DNA of 50,120 bases from Filifactor villosus (GTDB lineage: Bacteria > Bacillota > Clostridia > Peptostreptococcales > Filifactoraceae): assembly GCF_042652965.1 (NCBI RefSeq), contig NZ_JBHSHL010000021.1, positions 1 through 50,120 on the forward strand. Direction: 5' to 3'. The translations under genes and the position numbers were made by a program. Under the pieces are notes generated by a model. That model saw only the letters and a program-made list of their open reading frames with translations. It was not told the DNA's origin and did not search any database. Below are positions 1-9,260 of this stretch, piece after piece. Within the stretch, counting starts at the first letter, position 1, and each line of letters opens with the position of its first letter.

Positions 1-17
1 CTCCTCTGTTTTATACG

Positions 18-46
18 AGTATCTCATATTTTTTACGTTTTGTAAA
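18..46 (-). promoter_or_regulatory. Promoter reading out of the window's left edge
   Basis: On the minus strand a -35 TTTACA (41-46) and a -10 GATACT (18-23) are separated by 17 bases. A purine-rich GAGGAG lies at the very edge (1-6), where a ribosome binding site for the next gene would be. That gene lies outside the window. In many Firmicutes polC is followed by rimP-nusA, which would fit, but this is inference. Confidence 0.45.
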
Positions 47-108
47 GTATTGCGTAGACACGCTCTAGGAAGCTCCTCTTCTTTTTTTGAGAAAGGACCT
101 GTTCCATA

Positions 109-3100
109 TCAAAACATACACAACTGGTTGGTTTCAGGCAGTCCCGCCAGGCACCCGTGGTTCAAAAGCGTTTCAACAACGGTCTTACTCGCCTTCGTCC
201 TCTTACGAAAGTCCTCCAACGAGATAAATTCCGCTTTCTTTGCCTCTTCCTGTATCTTTTCGGCGACCGTCATCCCAAGACCTTGGATACTCATCAGTGG
301 AGGAAGTATCATCCCGTCCTCCAAATGGAACTTCTGTGCATGAGAATGATAGATATCCACCTTCTTGAGTTTCACTCCCCTTCGGTACATTTCGTAGGCG
401 AGCTCCAATACCGTCATCATATCTTTCTCCTTGGTCGTAAGAGTATTCTCTTCCTTCTTCAGTTCCAAGAACTTCTTCAACACCGCCTCTTCTCCGCCTG
501 AGATCAATTCGATATCGAAGTCTGCGACCTTAGTCGTAAAGGTCGCGGCATAGAAGGCTTCCTTCTGATAGACTTTAAAGTAGGCGATCCGAAACGACAT
601 CATAACGTAGGCGGCAGCGTGTGCCTTGGGAAACATATACTTGATCTTTTTGCAGGAGTTGATGTACCAGGAGGGCACGTTGTTTTCAAACATCGCCTCT
701 TCCCATTCATCGGTGATACCCTTGCCTTTACGAACGCTCTCCATGATCTTAAAGGACATCTTCGATGGCAGTCCCTTTTGGATAAGGTAGTTCATAATGT
801 CATCCCTTGTGGAAATCACTTCCTTGAGGGTAGCAACATTGCCTCTGACAAGGTCTTGGGCGTTATTGACCCAAACGTCGGTCCCATGGGAGAGCCCCGA
901 GATACGGACCAGCTCCGCCAAGGTGTGAGGCTGCGTATCCATAAGCATCTGTCGTACAAATCTGGTCCCGAACTCCGGGATACCGAGACTTCCCGTTTCA
1001 CAATCGATCTTGGACAGGTCGCAGCCCAAGGCTTCCGTAGAGGTAAAGATAGACATCGTTCTCTGATCATCCAAAGGAAGCTCGGTCGCCACAAGCCCCG
1101 TCATATCTTCCAAGTGTCGAATGATCGAAGGGCCGTCGTGTCCGAGAATGTCGAGTTTCAATATCCTTCCGCTGATGGAGTGATAGTCGAAGTGGGTCGT
1201 GATGACACCGCTCTTGGAATCATTGGCGGGATATTGTATCGGCGTAAAATCATAGATATCCTTATTTTTCGGGCATACCATTACTCCTCCGGGATGCTGA
1301 CCCGATGTTCTTTTAATCCCTGTACATCCCAATTGGAGTTTTTGAAGCTGTGCACTTCCTGCACGGATTCCGTTCTCTTCGAGATACTTTGCAACATAAC
1401 CGAAGGCCGTCTTTTCAGCGATGGTTCCGATCGTTCCTGCACGGAAGACATAGCCTTCCCCGAACAACTCTTCCACATATCTGTGCGCATTAGGCTGGTA
1501 CTCTCCCGCAAAGTTAAGGTCGATATCGGGCTCCTTGTCCCCCTCAAAACCCAAGAAGACTTCGAAGGGGATGTCAAACCCTTCTTTGGTCAACTTGTGA
1601 CCGCATTTGGGACAAGACTTGTCGGGCATATCTGCCCCCGAACCTATGGAACCATCCAGGAGAAACTCGGAATACTTACATTCTTCATTAGGACAAATAT
1701 AGTGAGGAGGTAGAGGGTTTACCTCCGTGATATCGCTCATCGTCGCTGCAAAGGAGGAGCCTACCGAACCTCTGGAACCTACGAGATATCCGTCCCTCAA
1801 AGATTTTGTGACCAACTTTTGAGCTATGATGTACATCACCGCATATCCGTTTCCTATGATGGAGTTGAGCTCTCTTTCCAGCCTCTTCTCCACCAGTTCG
1901 GGCAAGTTCTCTCCATATATCCTCTTCGCCTTCTCATAACACATATTGCGCAGATCCTCTTTGGCTCCTTCGATCTCGGGAGGAAAGGTGCCATCAGGAA
2001 CGGGAAGCAAATCCTCGATCATATCCGCAACCAGATGGGTATTGTCTATGACAACCTGTTTTGCGACCTCTTCACCCAAGTAGGAAAACTCATCCAACAT
2101 CTCCCTTGTCGTTCGGTAGTACAGGGCCTTGTCTATATGTTCATCCTTCTTCTTTTGACCGTGCCTCAAGATATGGCGATAGATTCCATCCTCTTCATCC
2201 AAATAATGAACATTTCCCACAGCAACTGTAGGAAGCCCCGCCTCGGATGCCGCCTCCCATATCCTCTTGTTGATTTTTTCCAAGAGCTGAGTAGGAAGAT
2301 CATACCTCGCACTGAAGAAACTTCGGTAAGTACTCGTCGGCATAATTTCGGCGAAATCATAGAACTGAAGTAACTTCTCGACGATCTGTGTCGAAGTCCC
2401 TCTCTGGAACTCATCTCTCACTGCCGAGAATACCTCTCCGGATTCTCCTCCGGTTCCCAAGAGAAGACCTTGCCTATATTTCAGAAGCTCGCTCTTAAGG
2501 ATTCTTGGAACTCGGTAGAAATGTTTGATGTGTGAAAAAGATACAAGGCGATACAAATTTTTTAGTCCCGTCAGATCCTTTGCAAACATCGTAATAGAAG
2601 TATCTCTTATCGCCTGAATATTCGTCTTGGTTATCTTCTCGTTGACCTGACTTAAACGCTCTACTCCCCTGTCTTCCAGCATCGATACAAACTTCAGGAA
2701 GATCTGAGCAGTAGCTTCGGCATCGTCGACTGCCCTATGGTGATTCTCAAGGGAGATTCCGAGTTTTTTCGCTACCACATCGAGCTTGTGACGCTTCAGA
2801 TCCGTAAGCAAGGCTCTGGAAAGTTCTACCGTATCAACGGCAATATGATCGTAGTCCAGACCTTGATTTTTGCATTTCTCTCGAATAAAGGAAGTATCAA
2901 AGTCGCTGTTGTGAGCGACAAAAACGCAACCTTTGCTAAACTCCATAAACTTGGGCAGAACAATCTCTATGGGGTCCTTATCGTAGACCATAGTGTTCGT
3001 GATTCCTGTAAGTTCGGTAATAACCGGAGGAATGTCCCTATTGGGATTGATCAATTCACTGAAATGATCAACGATCTGTTTTTCTTTGATCTTGACCGCT

Positions 3101-4353
3101 CCTATTTCTATAATGGAGTCCTCCGTGCTCGAAAAACCGGTCGTCTCTATATCAAAGACAACGAACTCCTGGTCCATATCCTCTTCATTTACTTCCTTCA
3201 AAACCTGCGCCATATCATCGACCAGGTGAGCCTCCAAACCGTAGAGTACCTTTACTCCCGACTTTTTGGCCTCATCCATCGCATCGGGGAAGGCTTGAAC
3301 CACACCGTCATCCGTGATCCCTATCGCCTTATGCCCCCACTGTGCAGCCTTTTTGATGAGATCCTTGACATTGACGATGCCTTCCATACTCGTCATCGTC
3401 GTGTGAGCATGCAGCTCGATCCGCTTGATTTCTTCCTCATCCATTCTCAATTCTTCTTTGGCAAGAGAAATGTCGTTTACAAGGCAGATATCTTCCTTCG
3501 CGTAAGTATCGTATTCCATCCTGCCCCTGAGCTTGATATAGTCTCCTTTTTTGAGCGCAAAGTCCTCATTGGAGACAAAGGCCTTACAGGACAAAGCACT
3601 TGTTTTGTCCTTAATGTTGAAGGTATAGATATACTTGTTTGACTTTGTAATCCTCTTGTCGAGAGAAAACACCCTTCCTTGCGTGACAAAGATATCTCCC
3701 TCACCTTTGATGTATTCTATCGACAGAGACTCGCCCGCTATCTTCCTACCCAAAATGATATCGCCCTTAGACTGTTCTTTTTTTACACTCGGTTTTTTGT
3801 CCTTCTCTCCTGTAGGAACATCCATAGATTTGATCAGAGAATCGAGATTTTCCTCCCTCTGCTTTTCAAAAAAACTCATGTCCTCCATCTCTTCAGCAAG
3901 GTGGAACACAAAGTTTTTTTCTCTACCCGTTTGACTCTTTACCCTATCACGAAGGAGCAGCGGCACTCCCATCTTCTCTATACTTTTGTGGATCAGCGGA
4001 TTTGCTATCTCACAGAAATAGGTCTCATCCTCCTGCCTGTATACAAAACCCTCTCCTCCTTTGAGCCCTTTGAGACCCGGGCATAGAGAAAGAAGAAAGT
4101 TCCATATCTCTTGTGCATAGTTGGTCCAAAAATCCTCCGTCAAGAGATCTTCTTCGTATTCCAATCGAAGATGCAGCGTCAAATTTCTCCCTTCCGCCTG
4201 AAAAGAATCTTCGATCTCTTTGACTTCAGAATCGGAAAACAAACGACCTGCCTTCATAAACAACACGAGCTGTGAACTCTGCCTGATATATTCCATTTTG
4301 ATCGGCTTTAAATACTCTTCATCAAACCCTATCTTTATAGCCATCCCGTGCAT
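109..4353 (-). CDS. polC: DNA polymerase III alpha subunit, PolC type
   Basis: Gram-positive replicative DNA polymerase. The order of parts is classic PolC: N-terminal region, OB fold (~220-300), first PHP part with IELHAHT (~312), an inserted DEDDh proofreading exonuclease starting at FDIETTG (~396), second PHP part, a four-Cys zinc element (CPNEEC...CPKCG, ~884-915), the catalytic PDIDLNF (~944), then the fingers and a C-terminal helix-hairpin-helix region. Length (~1414 aa) is normal for the family. An ATG at 4365 opens the frame but has no Shine-Dalgarno; the ATG at 4353 has GGAAGGA a few bases upstream and is preferred, and a third ATG at 4344 is possible. It is the last gene of the pyrH-to-polC chain, 41 bases after ispG with a hairpin in the gap. 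Confidence 0.97.
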   Translation of the reverse strand: MHGMAIKIGFDEEYLKPIKMEYIRQSSQLVLFMKAGRLFSDSEVKEIEDSFQAEGRNLTLHLRLEYEEDLLTEDFWTNYAQEIWNFLLSLCPGLKGLKGGEGFVYRQEDETYFCEIANPLIHKSIEKMGVPLLLRDRVKSQTGREKNFVFHLAEEMEDMSFFEKQREENLDSLIKSMDVPTGEKDKKPSVKKEQSKGDIILGRKIAGESLSIEYIKGEGDIFVTQGRVFSLDKRITKSNKYIYTFNIKDKTSALSCKAFVSNEDFALKKGDYIKLRGRMEYDTYAKEDICLVNDISLAKEELRMDEEEIKRIELHAHTTMTSMEGIVNVKDLIKKAAQWGHKAIGITDDGVVQAFPDAMDEAKKSGVKVLYGLEAHLVDDMAQVLKEVNEEDMDQEFVVFDIETTGFSSTEDSIIEIGAVKIKEKQIVDHFSELINPNRDIPPVITELTGITNTMVYDKDPIEIVLPKFMEFSKGCVFVAHNSDFDTSFIREKCKNQGLDYDHIAVDTVELSRALLTDLKRHKLDVVAKKLGISLENHHRAVDDAEATAQIFLKFVSMLEDRGVERLSQVNEKITKTNIQAIRDTSITMFAKDLTGLKNLYRLVSFSHIKHFYRVPRILKSELLKYRQGLLLGTGGESGEVFSAVRDEFQRGTSTQIVEKLLQFYDFAEIMPTSTYRSFFSARYDLPTQLLEKINKRIWEAASEAGLPTVAVGNVHYLDEEDGIYRHILRHGQKKKDEHIDKALYYRTTREMLDEFSYLGEEVAKQVVIDNTHLVADMIEDLLPVPDGTFPPEIEGAKEDLRNMCYEKAKRIYGENLPELVEKRLERELNSIIGNGYAVMYIIAQKLVTKSLRDGYLVGSRGSVGSSFAATMSDITEVNPLPPHYICPNEECKYSEFLLDGSIGSGADMPDKSCPKCGHKLTKEGFDIPFEVFLGFEGDKEPDIDLNFAGEYQPNAHRYVEELFGEGYVFRAGTIGTIAEKTAFGYVAKYLEENGIRAGSAQLQKLQLGCTGIKRTSGQHPGGVMVCPKNKDIYDFTPIQYPANDSKSGVITTHFDYHSISGRILKLDILGHDGPSIIRHLEDMTGLVATELPLDDQRTMSIFTSTEALGCDLSKIDCETGSLGIPEFGTRFVRQMLMDTQPHTLAELVRISGLSHGTDVWVNNAQDLVRGNVATLKEVISTRDDIMNYLIQKGLPSKMSFKIMESVRKGKGITDEWEEAMFENNVPSWYINSCKKIKYMFPKAHAAAYVMMSFRIAYFKVYQKEAFYAATFTTKVADFDIELISGGEEAVLKKFLELKKEENTLTTKEKDMMTVLELAYEMYRRGVKLKKVDIYHSHAQKFHLEDGMILPPLMSIQGLGMTVAEKIQEEAKKAEFISLEDFRKRTKASKTVVETLLNHGCLAGLPETNQLCMF

Positions 4354-4368
4354 CAGTCCTTCCATTTA

Positions 4369-4394
4369 GAAGAGGGCCGAATACCGGCCCCTTC
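4369..4394 (-). other. Intercistronic hairpin between ispG and polC
   Basis: The two arms, GAAGAGGGCCG and CGGCCCCTTC, are complementary around a five-base loop and fill the gap between the ispG stop and the polC start. No T-run follows on the minus strand, so it is not an obvious terminator. It could stabilise or process the mRNA, or modulate polC expression. Confidence 0.5.
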
Positions 4395-5444
4395 TCATAT
4401 CCTGTCTATTTCCTTCAACAGTTCCGCTTCTATTTCACTCTCTTTGATCTTGCGGATGATCTCTCCTTTTTTGAAGAGGATTGCTTCTCCCACTCCGCCC
4501 GCGATACCGATATCGGCCTCCCTGGCCTCTCCCGGTCCGTTGACTGCACAACCCATAATGGCGAGGGTGATCGGTTTTCGGATCCCTTTGACGGCTTTTT
4601 CCACCCTTTCCGCCAGAGGGATCAAGTCTATCTTCGTCCGTCCGCAGGTAGGACAGGAGATGATCTTGATCTCCTTGTCATACAGATTCAACGATTTCAG
4701 GATATCCTTGGCGATGACGATCTCTTCCACGGGACTTGCTGTCAAAGATACTCGGATCGTATCTCCGATTCCCTTCATCAAGAGATGACCGATCCCGATC
4801 GAAGACTTCACCGCTCCGCTCCTCGCTCCTCCGGATTCGGTAATCCCCAGGTGAAGAGGATAGTCCGAAACCTCGGAAAATCTTTCGTAGGCCGCGATTG
4901 TACGAAAAATGTCGCTGGCCTTGAGCGAAACCACGATGTCTTCAAAGTCGAGTCGTTCAAGGATCCGTATATGCTCCATTGCACTTTCGACCATCCTATC
5001 TTCGAACGAAAGATCCTGTTTTCTGATCTTCGGATCAAGGGAACCTCCGTTCACCCCGATACGAATGGGAAGTCGATTTTGCTTTGCCTTTTTTACCACA
5101 GCCTCGACCCGATCCTCTCCCCCGATATTACCGGGATTGATCCTTAGCGCGTCAATCCCGTTCTCTATCGAAAGAAGAGCTAAGCGGTAATCAAAGTGGA
5201 TGTCGGCGACCAAGGGGAGGTTTGTCTTTTTTTTGATCTCCCTGATCGCCTCCGCCGCCTGTGTGTTGGGAACTGCCAAACGCACAATCTGACAACCTTC
5301 CTCTTCCAATTCTCTGATCTGAGACACCGTCGCCTCTACATCCTCGGTGGCGGTATTGGTCATCGATTGAATGACTATGGGCTCCATTCCTCCCAGCTTC
5401 ACTCCTCCGACATTGACCATCTTTGTTTTCTTTCGTTCTATCAT
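4395..5444 (-). CDS. ispG: 4-hydroxy-3-methylbut-2-enyl diphosphate synthase
   Basis: IspG/GcpE performs the penultimate step of the MEP isoprenoid pathway, converting methylerythritol cyclodiphosphate to HMBPP with a [4Fe-4S] cluster. The protein is 349 aa, the length of the compact bacterial form. An N-terminal TIM-barrel carries the IQSMTNT motif. The C-terminal part has the cluster cysteines in SCPTCGR (~264 and 267) and GCAVNGPGE (~299), including the catalytic Glu. The start ATG at 5444 follows AGGAG at 10 bases. It lies between rseP (86 bases upstream) and polC. The product feeds undecaprenyl synthesis by UppS in the same chain. Dxr, the committed MEP enzyme often encoded two genes away, is not in this window. 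Confidence 0.97.
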   Translation of the reverse strand: MIERKKTKMVNVGGVKLGGMEPIVIQSMTNTATEDVEATVSQIRELEEEGCQIVRLAVPNTQAAEAIREIKKKTNLPLVADIHFDYRLALLSIENGIDALRINPGNIGGEDRVEAVVKKAKQNRLPIRIGVNGGSLDPKIRKQDLSFEDRMVESAMEHIRILERLDFEDIVVSLKASDIFRTIAAYERFSEVSDYPLHLGITESGGARSGAVKSSIGIGHLLMKGIGDTIRVSLTASPVEEIVIAKDILKSLNLYDKEIKIISCPTCGRTKIDLIPLAERVEKAVKGIRKPITLAIMGCAVNGPGEAREADIGIAGGVGEAILFKKGEIIRKIKESEIEAELLKEIDRI

Positions 5445-5530
5445 TCTTTTCTATCTCCTAAAACTCCTGTAAAAATTCTTCTTTTCCAAGGCTGTGTCAG
5501 ATGCGGGCAACAAAGATCCACACCTTCTGT

Positions 5531-6559
5531 CTAAGAACGTATCATCAATCTCATCGCATCTTTATAGGTCAAAAATATCATCAGTCCCATCAGAAACACA
5601 AAGCCCGCCATATTGATACGGTTCTCCCATTCCACCGGGATCCTCTTTCCTCTTCGAAGCAACTCTACAAGCGAAAAGATGATGCGACTTCCATCCAAAG
5701 CGGGGATCGGAAGAAGGTTGATGATCGCAAGGTTCAAACTGATCACTCCTGCCACAAACAAAAGTTCTGCCGCTCCCTCTTTTGCCGAATCGGAGACGAT
5801 GCGAACAATGCCTATCGGGCCGGACAATTCCTGAGTGCCCGCTCTTCCCGAAAACAGTTTCTTCACAAACAAAAGCATCTCCCCGGAAACCCTCCACGTA
5901 AGCTCAAAGCCGTTGGAGACTGCCTTACTGAAATTTCTTGTAACCGCAGGAGTAATTCCTATCAAGACCCTTCCGTCTTTTTCGATCGGCTCGATCAGAA
6001 GAATCTTTTCCTGTTCTTCTCCCTTCGAGATCACCTTAAACTCAATCGGCGTACCGGTTTCGGACTTCGATATTTGTGTAATGACCTCCTGCCAACTACC
6101 GACTTCCACCGAGTTGACTTCAACAATGGTATCCCCCGACTTCAAGCCTGCCGCCTGTGCAGGATATCCATCTATCACCTCATTGATCCGATTGACGGGA
6201 GTACCTAAAATCCCCGCCCACAAAATAAACAGAAGAAGTGCCAAAAGGATATTCATCGCCGGTCCGGCAAGTGCTACCGCAATTTTTTGAAGGGGTTTTT
6301 TGTTGAGAAAGTCTTCTTCCGGGCAAGTCTCCTCCTCATCCTCCAACGGACTCATACGAACATACCCTCCCATAGGGATAAGATTCAACGAGTACTTCGT
6401 ATCATGGTACATCTTTTTGTAAAGAGAAGGCCCCATCCCGACCGCAAACTCATATACACGCACTTTGTTTTTCTTTGCCACAATAAAATGCCCTAATTCA
6501 TGAAAAAACACTAAACCTCCGAACACAAGCATTGCTGCAATGATATTCGTTATACTCAT
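5531..6559 (-). CDS. rseP: RIP metalloprotease, site-2 protease family
   Basis: Integral-membrane zinc protease of the RseP/RasP group, which cuts transmembrane segments of anti-sigma factors and leftover signal peptides. The zinc motif HELGH is at residues 20-24 in the first membrane helix. A PDZ domain covers ~110-200, and the second active-site motif PALDGSR lies near residue 290. The 342-aa length fits the short Gram-positive form. The start ATG follows GGAGG by 9 bases. A TATAAT-like -10 is visible on the minus strand near 6588-6593 but without a convincing -35, so the gene may have its own weak promoter after the gap that separates it from cdsA. Confidence 0.95.
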   Translation of the reverse strand: MSITNIIAAMLVFGGLVFFHELGHFIVAKKNKVRVYEFAVGMGPSLYKKMYHDTKYSLNLIPMGGYVRMSPLEDEEETCPEEDFLNKKPLQKIAVALAGPAMNILLALLLFILWAGILGTPVNRINEVIDGYPAQAAGLKSGDTIVEVNSVEVGSWQEVITQISKSETGTPIEFKVISKGEEQEKILLIEPIEKDGRVLIGITPAVTRNFSKAVSNGFELTWRVSGEMLLFVKKLFSGRAGTQELSGPIGIVRIVSDSAKEGAAELLFVAGVISLNLAIINLLPIPALDGSRIIFSLVELLRRGKRIPVEWENRINMAGFVFLMGLMIFLTYKDAMRLMIRS

Positions 6560-6895
6560 ACTGCATGACCTCCATTTTTATCTGTTCTTATTATAGTTTA
6601 CTCTTCAATAACTTCTTGTGTATTTTGAATGAATTTTGAAAAGGAAGCATCCTTTCTCCTCTACTATAATACCCGAATAAAGCAGAATCACACATACCCC
6701 TGTTCATTTTATTTTGGCAAAGAAAAATCAACTCGAACTCATTCCTCAACATCCCGTAGTGCTGTTAGCATGTAAAACTGTTGTCACATCTGCTTTTTAA
6801 CCACAAAATTTCGTTTCCTCTTCTACAAAGTACAAATTTCCGATATCAACAATGTGATCGATCCGGGTATAAAGCAGGCAACAGAAGTATCCTTC
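6560..6895. other. Gene-free gap at the usual position of dxr
   Basis: This 336-base stretch between cdsA and rseP holds no ORF with coding character. Related genomes normally encode dxr here. I looked for DXR motifs on the minus strand and saw none, so this looks like clean absence and not a fresh pseudogene. It contains the rseP ribosome binding site and a possible -10 near 6588-6593. Confidence 0.6.
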
Positions 6896-7684
6896 TTATA
6901 AAAGTTCTTGGATCAATCGAATAAGAAAGAAGGCATAATAAGTAAGGGGAGCCGTAAACAACACACTGTCTACCCGATCCAAAACTCCTCCGTGCCCCGG
7001 TATCAGTTTCCCATAATCCTTTACTTTGAAATGTCTCTTCATCGTTGAAGCAAAAAGATCCCCGAGCTGGGATGCCACACTCCCCAAAAGAGCAAGGATC
7101 ACGATGCCAACGTAGTGAGAGTCTTCTCCGAAGTATTTTTCAAACAGGAGGCAACACAGGACTGCCCCCACAACTCCTCCGACCGCTCCTTCAACCGTTT
7201 TCTTCGGACTCACCGAGGGAATCAGCTTATGTTTTCCAAACGCTCTTCCCACAAAATAAGCAAACGTGTCCGTGATATAGGCCAAGAGAAAGACCAGCCA
7301 CACATAGTTTCCCTGCTGCATTCTCAGAGAGTAGATATAGCTTAGGGAGATCGGGATATAAAGGTAGGCCATGACACTGAGAGCCAGTTCTTCCGAAGAT
7401 AGTTTTCCTCGGATTGCATAGGCCGTGCCGATTACGATCAAAATAGGCGTAAGGTGAAACAGAAGCCCGTGTTTGTAGTAGATGAGAATGTAGGTCAGGA
7501 CAGTTACCACATAGACCGTAATCTTTATAAGCTTATAACCGCCGGTCTCGAAGACCCGAAACAGTTCAAATAAAGATGCCAATGAGATAGCCAACAGGAA
7601 GAACAGTAGTGCGAGGTGTCCTGTTTGAACACAGAAAAGCAACAAGGGTATTAAGACCAACGCCGAAGCAATACGAACAAACAT
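6896..7684 (-). CDS. cdsA: Phosphatidate cytidylyltransferase
   Basis: Makes CDP-diacylglycerol from phosphatidate and CTP, the entry point for phosphatidylglycerol and cardiolipin. It is a polytopic membrane protein of ~262 aa with hydrophobic segments throughout. The family signature near the C-terminus is intact: STMKRHFKVKDYGKLIPGHG followed by GVLDRVD. A TTG six bases upstream (7690) also opens the frame, but the ATG at 7684 sits 7 bases after AGGAGG and is clearly better placed. It begins 16 bases after the uppS stop and is co-transcribed with it. Confidence 0.96.
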   Translation of the reverse strand: MFVRIASALVLIPLLLFCVQTGHLALLFFLLAISLASLFELFRVFETGGYKLIKITVYVVTVLTYILIYYKHGLLFHLTPILIVIGTAYAIRGKLSSEELALSVMAYLYIPISLSYIYSLRMQQGNYVWLVFLLAYITDTFAYFVGRAFGKHKLIPSVSPKKTVEGAVGGVVGAVLCCLLFEKYFGEDSHYVGIVILALLGSVASQLGDLFASTMKRHFKVKDYGKLIPGHGGVLDRVDSVLFTAPLTYYAFFLIRLIQELL

Positions 7685-7700
7685 AAGCAATCCTCCTCAT

Positions 7701-8417
7701 TTATTTTGCCGCACCGAACCTTCTGTCTCTATTTTGGTAGTCCCAAATCGCTTGATGAAGATCCGAGATTTTAAAGTCCGGCCAATTGATGCTCGCATAC
7801 CAAAACTCGCTATAGGCCGCTTCCCACATCAGGAAGTTCGACAACCTCTGTTCTCCGCTCGGTCTGATAATCAGATCCGGATCGGGAAGAAAGGCCGTAT
7901 CCATAAACTGTCTCAAAAATTCTTCGTCGACATCCTCCAAGTCGATCCCTCGCTGTCTCTCCATCTCGATGATTCTTCGGATGGCATTGGAGATATCCCG
8001 CCTGCTTCCATAGTTCAAAGCAAGGTTAAGTACAAGCCCCGTGTTGTTCCGAGTCAATTCTTTAGACTCCAAAAGTTTTTGATAGGCCTTGACAGGGAGT
8101 TTATCGATCTCTCCTATCGTAGTGAGTCTAACGTTTTTTTCGTGGAGTTTTTGCAATTCCCTGCTCAGGTATTCCACCAACAAGTTCATAATACCGCTGA
8201 CCTCAAGCGCCGACCTCTTCCAGTTCTCCGTGGAAAACGCATAGGCAGTGAGATATTTTATGCCCAAACGATCACATTCCTCCGCTATGGTCCTGAGTGT
8301 TTCAACCCCTTGTTTGTGCCCGAAGTTTCTGGGCATATTCCTCTTCTTGGCCCATCTTCCGTTTCCGTCCATAATGATACCTATATGTTTGGGCATCTTC
8401 GTTTTATCGAGTTCCAT
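7701..8417 (-). CDS. uppS: Isoprenyl transferase (undecaprenyl diphosphate synthase)
   Basis: Cis-prenyltransferase that extends farnesyl diphosphate with isopentenyl diphosphate to the C55 lipid carrier used for peptidoglycan and wall polymers. The 238-aa protein has the hallmark IMDGNGRWAKKR near the N-terminus, AYAFSTENWKR, and the C-terminal RPSGEQRLSNF block. The usual Thr of the RTSGE motif is Pro here, a modest variation. The start ATG follows AGGA at 5 bases. A 15-bp perfect hairpin lies between it and the preceding 67-aa gene, so it could be partly uncoupled from pyrH-frr. Confidence 0.96.
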   Translation of the reverse strand: MELDKTKMPKHIGIIMDGNGRWAKKRNMPRNFGHKQGVETLRTIAEECDRLGIKYLTAYAFSTENWKRSALEVSGIMNLLVEYLSRELQKLHEKNVRLTTIGEIDKLPVKAYQKLLESKELTRNNTGLVLNLALNYGSRRDISNAIRRIIEMERQRGIDLEDVDEEFLRQFMDTAFLPDPDLIIRPSGEQRLSNFLMWEAAYSEFWYASINWPDFKISDLHQAIWDYQNRDRRFGAAK

Positions 8418-8455
8418 CTCTATCCTGTCTCCCCCGTTTTCCCTCTATACGAAAG

Positions 8456-8491
8456 AAGTAGTTTCTTACATCACTGTGTAAGAAACTACTT
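8456..8491 (-). terminator. 15-bp perfect inverted repeat before uppS
   Basis: The arms at 8456-8470 (AAGTAGTTTCTTACA) and 8477-8491 are exact reverse complements around a six-base loop. It follows the 67-aa gene and precedes uppS on the minus strand. The bases after the stem are only moderately T-rich (CTTTCGT), so it may be a leaky terminator or an mRNA processing or stability element. Confidence 0.45.
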
Positions 8492-8494
8492 GCC

Positions 8495-8698
8495 TCAATG
8501 TTCTTTAATTTTCGTCAAAAAATAACTCACAAGAATCACCGGTGTCGAAGCTTCACGTACGGCTATCACATACGGTTCTTTAAGCAGATCCTTGTCCTTA
8601 AATCCCTTTGTTTCTTTCACTTCATAGATAATGCCTTCACTATCCAAGAGAAACTTCGCTTCTTCCAGCGACCTACCTATCAATGTGTTATAGTTCAT
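8495..8698 (-). CDS. Small protein of unknown function between frr and uppS
   Basis: A 67-residue protein whose ATG directly abuts the frr stop codon (TAGATG), which implies translational coupling. The N-terminal half (LIGRSLEEAKFLLDSEGI) resembles the helix-turn of a PASTA domain, but the unit is too short and lacks a full PASTA fold pattern. There is no signal peptide; the central stretch VILVSYFLT is hydrophobic but short. I do not recognise the family. Tight packing inside a conserved translation/lipid operon argues that it is a real gene. Confidence 0.7.
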   Translation of the reverse strand: MNYNTLIGRSLEEAKFLLDSEGIIYEVKETKGFKDKDLLKEPYVIAVREASTPVILVSYFLTKIKEH

Positions 8699-9256
8699 CT
8701 ATACTTCCATGATTTCTTTTTCTTTTTTTGCGATGATGGCATCGACTTCTTTCACGCAGTTGTCAAGCATTTTTTGAACTTCATCCAGTGCTTTTTTGGA
8801 ATCGTCCTCACTGAGCTCTCCTTCTTTTTCCATCTTCTTGATCTTATCGTTCGCCTCGCGTCTCTCGTTTCGAAGAGCGACCTTGGACTGCTCGCCCGTC
8901 TTGGTAGCCAGCTTTACCAGTTCTTTTCTTCTCTCCTCGGTCAACTGAGGAATGTTGATACGAATGACCTCTCCGTCATTGGATGGATTCAGACCCAAAT
9001 CGGAGGTCAAGATCGCTTTTTCGATATCCTTAAGTACCGTCTTATCCCAAGGTTGGATCATAATGGTCCTGGGATCGGGAGAAGAGACCCCCGCCATCTG
9101 TTTCAGCGGTGTTGTCGTTCCGTAGTAATCCACACTTACCTTGTCCAACATCGCCGGATTTGCTCTGCCTGCACGAATAACACTCAACTCTTCTTTCAAA
9201 ACGGAAAGAGTTTTGCCCATTTTTTCTTCAAATTGAACATGTACATCCAGTTTCAT
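8699..9256 (-). CDS. frr: Ribosome recycling factor
   Basis: Releases the ribosome from mRNA after termination, together with EF-G. The 185-aa length is exactly typical. Visible signatures are the N-terminal SVIRAGRANPAMLDKVSVDY, the central region around PWDKT and IEKAI, and a long charged C-terminal helix (LTEERRKELVKLA). The start ATG lies four bases after the pyrH stop with GGGAG inside the end of pyrH, so the two genes are coupled. The pyrH-frr pairing is nearly universal in bacteria. Confidence 0.97.
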   Translation of the reverse strand: MKLDVHVQFEEKMGKTLSVLKEELSVIRAGRANPAMLDKVSVDYYGTTTPLKQMAGVSSPDPRTIMIQPWDKTVLKDIEKAILTSDLGLNPSNDGEVIRINIPQLTEERRKELVKLATKTGEQSKVALRNERREANDKIKKMEKEGELSEDDSKKALDEVQKMLDNCVKEVDAIIAKKEKEIMEV

Positions 9257-9260
9257 CTTC

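Noticed and set aside
619..1713. 364-codon open frame on the plus strand
   Set aside because: It is fully antisense to polC, has no ribosome binding site and gives a Cys/Arg/His-rich translation typical of a shadow frame.
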